A DNA stretch of 64,000 bases from Saccharomycopsis malanga (lineage: Eukaryota; Ascomycota; Saccharomycetes; Ascoideales; Saccharomycopsidaceae), in the NCBI GenBank assembly GCA_004014935.1, contig CP025326.1:434001-498000 (forward strand), read 5' to 3'. This document shows, piece after piece, positions 52,392 to 60,478 of this stretch; position 1 is the stretch's first letter; every line of letters begins with the position of its first letter. The notes beneath the pieces were generated by a model. That model was not told where the DNA came from. It did no database searches and saw only the letters and a program-made list of their open reading frames with translations. The translations under genes and the position numbers were made by a program.

Positions 52392-52478
52392 CTATTGGCT
52401 ATTGGCTATTGGCTATTGCCTATTGCCTATTGCCTATTGCCTATTGCCTATTGCCTATTGCCTATTGCCTATTGCCTA
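52392..52478. repeat. 7-bp tandem repeat in the 3' flank of the wall-protein gene
   Basis: About twelve units of CTATTGG, changing to CTATTGC, starting 20 bp after the stop codon, so they probably lie in the 3' UTR. Confidence 0.95.
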
Positions 52479-52880
52479 TATTTCCTATATTGCCTATACG
52501 CTTACGCTATTTTGTATTATGATTTTTAACCGTCGTATAATTAACGATACCTTTTTCTAAACATTTGTGTAAAAGTGTTTATATTTAAATATAAGTTGGC
52601 TTTTTGAGAATAGAAAGGCATCACTGGCTATATAAATTGCGTTTAAAAGGGTTTAGGAGGGTTTCTGGTTAAAAAATAAACGATAGGCGATTGAAAATAA
52701 TCATCTTATCATACATACTATCAATAGACACTTGATAAAATGAAATAGACAAAAGTCTAGTGCCTACTTTTTGATTTATCAATAATAATAATTCAAACTA
52801 TCCTTCTCAGCGGCTTAGATAATTATTATCATAATATTCATTAAAATCTCTTATATTCCCAGCTCAGTACGTCTATCCAA
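52479..52880. other. Spacer with a SINE body fragment
   Basis: No gene. Bases 52745-52775 contain GACAAAAGTCTAGTGCCTAC, the family A/C body motif also found at 26800-26830. The rest is AT-rich. Confidence 0.45.
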
Positions 52881-53925
52881 ACTTAATCAGTAAAAATCAA
52901 AAATTTTAGACTGAATAACTTGTACAAGTAACAAGCTATACAAATGGCATGGGAAATCATCTATTAAGGTACATTAAAGAGTATACGTTTATGTCCATTT
53001 TAATTGCGTGTTAAAATCTTAACTTGGGCTTTCAACAAAGCAACAAAAAGTAAGTCAAAGTAACAATAAAACATTTGCAACTTCAACTTGAAGAATAAAA
53101 GTAGTTTTAAAACGGACTTGCTTGAACAGAGGTTTATTACTATCCACATTACGCTTTACTGAGACCTATAAAACATTCCGTATATAGCATAAGTTTGAAT
53201 AGGCTAGTTGGACAATATATAATGATTTATTATCGAACATAAGTTCCTCTGAAAACTTATAATAAATCATACCTTTATTAGCTCTTGACACACGCGTTTC
53301 TTTGCAATATTACCTCATTTGAATCTTGACGGAAGTATGAATAAGACAAAAAGCAATTAAAAACTATGGAATAATGTCAAGAGATAAAGGTGTCTTTCAG
53401 AGAGGTAAAAAACACACATTTAGCAGATTAGGTGTTATTTTTGAGAAAATGACACTTTCTCACTACTAAAAATTTTATAAAAGACAAATCTCAAAACAAA
53501 GTACATGTTATAAGACGCTAGGGTTTACAAAGTATAGAAATATAATTTTTGTACGGTTTAGTTTACTGTAAAAGACTCTTGAATATGGCTTAAAAGAATC
53601 AACTTTTTGTCAAAATTGATAATTTTCCGTTATATCATATATTTACACGAAAAACTAATATTTTTCTTCACAAGTAGTACCAAAATATAGAAAAAAAATA
53701 TAAAATAATATTTTATGTTTTGTCAAATCGAAATAACATTAACAGCACTGATTTAATTCAATAAAACGTTTAATGATTACTCCAAAACGTCAACAGCGCG
53801 AATCGAGTCCAAAAACCTCAAGTGAGGAACGCCACACTTACTTTTCTGCACTATTCTGCACTATTTTGTGTGGCGCATGGCCTAACCAACTTGGCCACCT
53901 AGAAATAGTAAGACATATAGGCATA
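52880..53925 (-). repeat. Family B repeat, copy 9
   Basis: Minus-strand copy complete at the distal end, which begins with a CAGCTCAGTAC string like a SINE tail, followed by the ATTAAGGTACATTAAAGAGT block shared with 56150. The head at 53820-53910 has two loop units. Confidence 0.88.
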
Positions 53926-54209
53926 TTTCTGTTGAAAAGAGATATTGCGCCTTTTATTAGTTTGTCAAATCCTAGAGCATTATTCTGTGTAATCTGGTTT
54001 AATAGTTTTTTTTTTTGTTTTTAAAATTTATTTAAAAGTGACAAAAGTATCAGTTTGTCGAAAATAACATATAATGTGTTAAAAATTGTGTTTTTCACCT
54101 CTCAGAGGAACCTGTATTTGGTATTAATGATAAGATATTGTCAAAATAGCATATTTTAACTTCCACTATACATTTAATAATTTATGAACTAGGTAAATGA
54201 GATTCACTT

Positions 54210-54280
54210 ATATTAATAATAATAATCTTATATTTCAAGCCCAGTACATATCAGTTCCGTATGTACGCGCTGATTCACTT
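54210..54280 (-). mobile_element. Family A SINE tail fragment upstream of RNA1
   Basis: AATAATAATAATCTTATATT then TCAAGCCCAGTACATATCAG, the reverse of the family 3' end. About 230 bp before the RNA1 ATG. Confidence 0.65.
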
Positions 54281-54382
54281 ATATATAAAGATAATATATA
54301 TTATATATAGATTTAGAGCTCTTGTTTGTATAAATACAGTAGCAGAATCAGCAGGACTCGCTTATATATATTCCCAACACGA

Positions 54383-54392
54383 GTCACGTGAC
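54383..54392. promoter_or_regulatory. E-box palindrome upstream of RNA1
   Basis: GTCACGTGAC, 117 bp before the RNA1 ATG, identical to the site before GPI13. It fits the Cbf1 consensus. Confidence 0.5.
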
Positions 54393-54508
54393 TTTCCATA
54401 AAGGTGGGAGAAAAGAACAATATGGAAGGATTTGGGATGTTTTTTTTGGTGATTTTTTTAGTTCTGGCCATTGATTGAGGGATATAGAGGTATAGAGAGA
54501 GAAACAAG

Positions 54509-55765
54509 ATGGCGGTATTGGATTTTAAGCTTCCGATTAGTGCGGCGGAGACGTATTCGGTGCGTGGGAAGCAGCTCAAGTTGGACAGTGAGGCGGATAT
54601 CAAGCCGTATTTGGAGGAGCTTTCCAAGGTGGAGCATTTGAAGAAGATTGATTTTTCGGGGAACACTATTGGGATAGAGGCGTCCAAGGCTTTAGCAGAG
54701 GCTATCAGGAAGCACGGGAAAGAGATTGAGGAGGTGGATTTCTCCGATTTCTACACCGGGAGACTAAACACGGAGATTCCCCAGTCGTTGGAGTACTTAT
54801 TGCCAGCATTGTTGACATTGCCAAGCTTGTCGGTGTTGGATCTCAGCGACAATGCGTTTGGGTTGCAGACCATCGAGCCAATAGAGAAGTTTTTGCCCAA
54901 TGTAGTGGCCTTGGAGCATTTGGTGTTGTCCAATAACGGCATGGGGCCGTATGCTGGTGCTCGGATTGGAAAGGCGCTCTTCAAGTTGGCACACAATAAA
55001 AAGGCCAAATACGGCGACAAGGCAAGCCAACGGTGCTTGAAAACGTTCATCTGCGGCAGAAACAGGTTGGAGGACGGCTCTACCGGCTATTTGGCGTTGG
55101 GTTTGAAGGCTAACGATCATTTGGAGACCGTCAGATTGTACCAGAACGGCATCAGACCTGCGGGCATCAAGACCTTGGTCATCAATGCGTTTTCAGACTT
55201 GCGTAGCTTGAGAATCATCGATTTGCAAGACAACACCATCACCAGAAAGTCTTCTGTTCACTTGGCCAAAAGCTTGTCCAAATGGGCCGATTTGAAAGAA
55301 TTGAACTTGAACGAAGCCTTTTTGTCAAAACAAGGCGGCTACCAGGTGTTGAAAGCTTTGTTGGAGGGCGAACCTAAGAAAAACTTGGTTTCTTTGAAAT
55401 TGCAGTTCAATGAATTGGACGAGTCTTCCTTGGCAATTCTTCCACAATTGATCGAACAAAAGTTGCCAAACTTGAAATTCTTGGAAATCAATGGCAATAT
55501 ATTCGACGAGGAGTCCCAGCATCTTGCTGCCATCACCGAAATCTTTGAAAAAAGAGGCTTTGGCGAATTGGACGAATTGGACGAATTGGAAGAACCAGAC
55601 AGCGATGAAGAAGAAGAAGATGACGACGAGGACGAGGAAGAAGAACATGACTTTGATGTAGCTAAAGCTGAAACAGAATTGCTTAACGAATTACGCCATG
55701 AAGTTAAGGTTGATAATGATGAAGAGGATTTGATTAATAAACTTGAAAAGACCCATATCAAGTAG
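54509..55765 (+). CDS. RNA1: Ran GTPase-activating protein
   Basis: 418 residues (baker's yeast Rna1 407). About eleven leucine-rich repeats form the crescent (LSVLDLSDNAFG, LEHLVLSNNGMGP, LETVRLYQNGIRP, LRIIDLQDNTIT, LVSLKLQFNELDE, LKFLEINGNIFDE). The conserved Arg in FSDFYTGRLNTEIP and the following Asn are in the region known to act on Ran. A strongly acidic tail (about 350-385) precedes a C-terminal helix, as in the family. Rna1 stimulates GTP hydrolysis by Ran (Gsp1) in the cytosol and so powers nuclear transport. The ATG at 54509 starts at the usual position. Confidence 0.97.
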   Translation: MAVLDFKLPISAAETYSVRGKQLKLDSEADIKPYLEELSKVEHLKKIDFSGNTIGIEASKALAEAIRKHGKEIEEVDFSDFYTGRLNTEIPQSLEYLLPALLTLPSLSVLDLSDNAFGLQTIEPIEKFLPNVVALEHLVLSNNGMGPYAGARIGKALFKLAHNKKAKYGDKASQRCLKTFICGRNRLEDGSTGYLALGLKANDHLETVRLYQNGIRPAGIKTLVINAFSDLRSLRIIDLQDNTITRKSSVHLAKSLSKWADLKELNLNEAFLSKQGGYQVLKALLEGEPKKNLVSLKLQFNELDESSLAILPQLIEQKLPNLKFLEINGNIFDEESQHLAAITEIFEKRGFGELDELDELEEPDSDEEEEDDDEDEEEEHDFDVAKAETELLNELRHEVKVDNDEEDLINKLEKTHIK

Positions 55766-55849
55766 TTTTCTTGTACTTTTTATAGCATATTTTATTCAGT
55801 ATAAGCCAGATCATTTAATATATTGACATTTGTTTATTTGTTTGTAAAA

Positions 55850-56100
55850 TGTTAGGCCACTGGCCGGATGATGAAGAGAAAAGACATAACAGGATAATTT
55901 AGATAGTACTGTGAGAGAAGAGAAAAACCTGGCAGGATAACTTAGATAGTGTTCTCATAGAAGAGAAAAGACCTGGCAGAAACACGGGTCAGCCAACCAT
56001 AATCAAAAGAACATGATTGGGTTTTACCAAGTCCCCTTAGACATAGCGTATATACGCAACTGATACCTACTGGGCTTGAAATATATGATATTATTATTAA
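55850..56100 (+). mobile_element. Family A SINE with internal tandem duplication
   Basis: The head is degenerate (GGCCACTGGCCGGATGATGA). The segment GAAGAGAAAA(GA)CCTGGCAGGATAAC-TTAGATAGT occurs three times in a row (about 55871-55980). Then come ACACGGGTCAGCCAACCATA, the TTTTACCAAGTCCCCTTAGA block, GGGCTTGAAATATATG and an ATT tail. It lies 85 bp after RNA1. Confidence 0.8.
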
Positions 56101-56139
56101 ATCACTACTATCCACCGGCTACAATAATAATATGCTATC

Positions 56140-57020
56140 AGCCCAGTACATCTATTAAGCTACATTGGAGAGATTACGTTAATACCCATTTTGATCGCTA
56201 AACTACATTGGAGAGATCACGTTAATACCCATTTTGATGACATGTTGCCATTTTAATCAAAACTTTCAACAGTAAAACCCTTTAATACATTAAATTTGCA
56301 ATACAATTGACATCAAAACATTTGTAACTTTCTGTTGAATAGGAATAAACAAAAATAAAACAAAAAAAACCAAACACTATGGGATATTCCCAAGAACTGA
56401 AGAAAGTCTCTCTGGGAGGTAAATTTTCAGCAAATTATGTGTTATTTTCAGCAATGTGATACTTTCTCACTATTAAATAATATATTAAGACCAACTATCA
56501 AAACAAAGTACATATTATGAGACTCTAGAATATGACTTGAAAGAATCAACTTTTTGTCAAAATTGACCATTTTCCATCATATCAATTATTTTCTCCTAAA
56601 CCTAAAGAGTTTTTTTCTAAAAATAGTGCTATAATGTAGGAAAAAAATCTAAAAGGGTGGCGTATATTTTTCCAAATTAATACAAGTTGTATATCATAGA
56701 TTCAATTCAATAAAACATTCAATGATTACTCCAAAACGTCAAGAGCGGGAATTGAGTCCCAAAACCTAAAGTGAGGAACGCCACACTTGTTTTGCATGAC
56801 GTATCGTAGCGCATTAATGCTCAACCAACTTGGCCACTTGGCAATAGTAAGGCATATTTCTCTTAAAAAGACAGAATATCTTTACTTTTCGAGAGTACAT
56901 TTTGGCAATTGATAAGCCCATTATTTTTCAAAGTGTAAAAGCATAAATAAAAGGTCATCTGTGAGAGATACTATACGTTGAATTGATTTGTCTATGGCCT
57001 GCAAGAGAAACAATATATAA
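56140..57020 (-). repeat. Family B repeat, copy 10
   Basis: Minus-strand copy. The distal end carries a duplicated CTACATTGGAGAGAT(T/C)ACGT block at 56170-56240. The head at 56768-56845 has lost the loop repeats and part of the stem (GCATGACGTATCGTAGCGCA). The outer extension reaches about 57020. Confidence 0.8.
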
Positions 57021-57199
57021 TGAACAACCTTCAAGGTGAAAGTTCAGTTAAGTTACTCAGAGTTGGACGTCTACGGGCATTTCCATGATTACTACAACCT
57101 AGTAACTATATAAACTAACTTACAGCATTTTCCAACCAATTAAATATATTCAGAAAGCATACATGAGCAAAAAAGTTTACACAGTGACCAATACACGTT

Positions 57200-58311
57200 C
57201 TATGTTACAAAATGTCCAATATTTTGCTGCATAGACTTTAGCAACTTTTCTTTATTTTCCCATTCGTTTTCCAGCCATTTGTCTGCCTTTTTTGGTTTTG
57301 ATGGGATCCGTGAAAGCCGTTTAGATTTGATATGTACTCTAACGATGGTTTTTGATGGACAGTTTGCAAAAAAGCTTAGCAAAGAGGGAGACGAAAAGTT
57401 ACCATCTTGCTCTTTATTATAATACAGAATCGTAAGACTGTAGATTCTGGTGAAATTTAAGCTTGAACTATTTATATTATTGATTGCGTTTGAGAAAACC
57501 GAATATCTTGGGTATAAAACATTATTCAGTTCTGGAAGACACAACTTGTCGGCTTGTTTTCTTTGCAAAGTTGATTCGGCTTTACTCCAGATATTTACTT
57601 CTGGAAACAGGACCAGCCATTCAGGATAATTGTTGACTTGGAGTTCTGTTTTCAGTTTCTTTTTTTCAGAAGGTTCTGGTACGTAAAAGTTGTTGAGTTT
57701 TAACAATCGATATTTCATATCGCTATTATCAATTTCCCAGTTTTCATCATAACTCAGGATATTGAATAGTAGCCGTAAGCCGGGAACACGCCAAATGGCT
57801 GCCCAGGATAGAAAATTAAGACGGGGGAGTAACATGTCTCCAACATCGCTTTCCTTGGAAACCAGAGTTCGAGCTAGGTATGCTATAATGAAAAAATCAT
57901 TTAACGACCTGTGATTCGCTATTCATATATTAGTTTTGGTCTCAAATCTTTTTCATAATTGAAAAACTTACAAATCACAACTGCAGACTCGGCAAAACTT
58001 AACTCATCACCAGTCAGTATTATTTCAATCTCATTTTGTTCCTATAAAGTTAGCTTCTGTAAGAAATAGTAAACCGTTGTACCTACTAGAAAAAACAAGC
58101 ATAATCTCCAAAACCCAGACGCTGCTGTCCTCTTGATAAGAATGAAGATAGAAGGGAAAATTACACTTCCAATAGTGCAGCCAATGTTTATCAATTGATA
58201 CACTATCCAATAGTTGAGGATAATGTAAACGATTAAGCCCGCTCTTAACGCTTTGACAGAATCAAAGTCTGGGGGCAAGGGAACCACCCCTAAATGACCT
58301 AATATTCCCAT
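57200..58311 (-). CDS. Lysophospholipid acyltransferase-like protein, MUM3 type (three exons)
   Basis: Proposed exons on the minus strand are 58311-58087, 58041-57972 and 57918-57200, giving 337 residues. Exon 1 encodes an N-terminal membrane region (LIVYIILNYWIVYQLINIG and a second span). Joining exons 2 and 3 recreates AVVISNHRSLNDFFIIAYLA, the NHx4D catalytic motif of PlsC-type acyltransferases, followed by LPRLNFLSWAAIWRVP and WLVLFPEVN in the place of the FPEG motif. The later LYPRYSVF block also fits the fungal group that includes Mum3, which is needed for the outer spore wall. The intron between exons 2 and 3 (57919-57971, 53 bp) has GTAAGT, AACTAAT and TAG. The first intron (58042-58086, 45 bp) is less certain: its donor would be GTAGGT, and without splicing an in-frame TAG would end the protein at 89 residues. 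Confidence 0.65.
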
Positions 58312-59037
58312 GTTATCTTTGTTCAATAGTTATATACTCTAACGCTACTAGTATGTAGAGTAAACCTGTTTCTTGTTAAGTTGTTACCATACATTTGTGC
58401 CGATGATATATATATTGGTGCTTAAGCAGTAATATGGCTGATGCTGCACCAGTCATATGTTAGCCCATTACTAGTACTAGCAATGCTAATAGTATTAATT
58501 ATACATTATAGGAGAGTATTAATAATGTATAGATACCGTTGTAAAGCAATGGATATTATTATTTAACTAATGAGGCCAATATTATTCTAAATATATGCTA
58601 ATTTACTTATAAACCTAAACAAATACAACAGTTTAACTGAACTGATATGTACTGGGCTTGAAATATAAGATTATTATTATTATTATTATAAATACAACAG
58701 TTTCAAAATGAAAAAGATAAATTTTCCATTTTTACAAAGACTTTCTGCTTTTCTATGATCATTATTGACTATAATTGGCAATAACATCTATTATAACAAT
58801 TTTTACAAGTATCAAGTATGTATTCATAGGAGAATACAGGAAAAAGTACAATTATTTGTTAAATTCCTGCATAGAAACCAGATCAAACAGATATGGCCAG
58901 AAACTAGACAATTGAAGTAAATCGTGTATTTTAGGCTAGGTACACACAGGCTTGTATATACACGCTATATTTAGAATTGTAAGCAAAATTAGAATGCTCA
59001 AAAGTGTTTATAGAAACACATAATATCCGAGTATTAA
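58312..59037. other. Intergenic region with a SINE tail
   Basis: TATATATA at about 58408-58416 may be the TATA box of the acyltransferase gene. A family A 3' end (GATATGTACTGGGCTTGAAA then an ATT tail) is at 58640-58690. Nothing else was recognised. Confidence 0.5.
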
Positions 59038-59846
59038 TCAAGGGGCTAGGCGCACAAGTTTAAACTCTTCGGTGATGGTGTCTCTTCTAAAAGCCAATCT
59101 ATCATGTAAACGGCTAGGTCTACCTTGCCAGAATTCGATTTCCAAAGGAATGACTCTTATTCCACCCCAATATTCAGGACAAGGAATTTGATCGTCAGGA
59201 GTATTGTCGAATTTTCTGGTGTTGTTCTCTACAATGTCTTCCAAAGTAGCACGGTCTTTGATAACTTGGGATTGTGGGCTAGACCAAGCTCCAATTTTGG
59301 AGCCCCGAGGTCTTGTATTGAAATAGGCTTGGTTTATTTCTTTGGATGTGAATTCTGCTATTCCTTCCACACGGACCTGGCGTTGACTTTTCTTCCAGAA
59401 AAAGTTCAAAGCAACATGTTTATTCGTCGACAAGTCGCTGGCTTTCTTGGACTTGTCCCAGTTGGAGAAAACTACAAACCCAGTGCTGTCAAGCTCTTTG
59501 AGTAGCACTACTCTCGAGGAGATTCTTCCAGAAGGAAGTGATGCTGTGGATAGAGTTAGAGACTCAGGAATATCTTCTTCTTTTGATGCGTCATCGAACC
59601 ATCTTTTGAACTGAAGAATGGGATTACTGTCTACTTGGTCGACGTCAAGGGCCGACTTGTCATATTGGTACGTTTTAGGAGCAACTGGTATATATGTTAG
59701 TAAAAAAATGCACCAATATTGCTCTTTTGATAAGTCTACTTACATAATAATGGCTTTTCTTCGGACATCTTGACTGCGCAATTGCTAATTCTTCTAGTTA
59801 ACAGAGCACTAAATGGTCTTACTAAAGATGGTAATCTATAATTCAT
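59038..59846 (-). CDS. PDX3: Pyridoxamine 5'-phosphate oxidase (spliced)
   Basis: Exons 59846-59744 and 59684-59038 give 249 residues (baker's yeast Pdx3 228). The 59-bp intron has donor GTAAGT, branch TACTAAC and acceptor CAG, and its removal creates KPLLFAPKTYQYDKS, the family's N-terminal motif. FMN- and substrate-binding strings are LPSGRISSRVVLLKELD, FFWKKSQRQVRVEG, YFNTRPRGSKIGAWSSPQS, PEYWGGIRVIPLEIEFWQGR and LHDRLAF. It oxidises pyridoxine and pyridoxamine phosphate to pyridoxal phosphate with FMN. The first 26 residues (MNYRLPSLVRPFSALLTRRI...) are basic and hydroxylated like a mitochondrial presequence; a second ATG at 59768 would give a cytosolic form of the usual length. Confidence 0.95.
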
Positions 59847-60106
59847 AAATCTATTCAGTCTGAACACAAAGTTGATTCAACTGCTTTTATTAATATTTCA
59901 TACGACCCAAGTATCTTTCATTATCATACTCTTCAACAGACCATCGCATGCGCTTATAAAAAAAGAGTCATGTGAAATTCTTTCAATATAACCTCTTAAC
60001 GTTTTCATGATGAGAGACTGTTATATTCAAGATTACTATACATAAAAAAAATCTAATGTTGAAACGGATTATTTGGGAATCTTTTCGAATACGAAAGAAC
60101 TGATAA

Positions 60107-60295
60107 CATTAGATGATTCATGTATTTCTAGCTTAGTAACTGATAGATGATTCATATATTTCTAGCTCAGTAACTGATAAAATTAGATGATTTATATATT
60201 TCTAGCTCAGTAATTGATAACATTAGATGATTCATGTATTTCTAGCTTAGTAACTGATATCATTGAATAATTCATGTATTTCTAGTTTTGTAAAA
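60107..60295. repeat. Tandem repeat of about 36-43 bp, five units
   Basis: Each unit reads about AGATGATTCATGTATTTCTA then GCT(T/C)AGTAACTGATA(ACATT), with variable spacers. Noncoding, 3' of RAD61. Confidence 0.9.
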
Positions 60296-60339
60296 TACTT
60301 GACAAATTTATTCTACCCCTAATGGATTTCAAAGCATTT

Positions 60340-60440
60340 GATTTGGTGTTTCACACTTGCCTGTGGATTCAAACAGCCAGTGATAATATCTTTTAGTCAG
60401 CTTCGAACCCGGGTTCCTGTAAGGTCACTGAGCCAATGGA
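60340..60440 (-). mobile_element. Family A SINE head fragment
   Basis: Minus strand ATTGGCTCAGTGACCTTACA (A box), GGAACCCGGGTTCGAAGC (B box) and CCACAGGCAAGTGTGAAA body. It lies 40 bp beyond the RAD61 stop. Confidence 0.65.
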
Positions 60441-60478
60441 ATAGGATTACTATAGTACATGTAAGAGATGAATCATAA

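Larger units (their letters stand above)
59847..60478. other. Intergenic region with a minisatellite and a SINE head
   Basis: Contains the tandem repeat and SINE head listed next. A short promoter for PDX3 lies at the left. No gene seen. Confidence 0.5.

Noticed and set aside
55325-55761. Ser-rich or Phe-rich antisense frames in RNA1
   Set aside because: They are the reverse of the acidic tail codons of RNA1.
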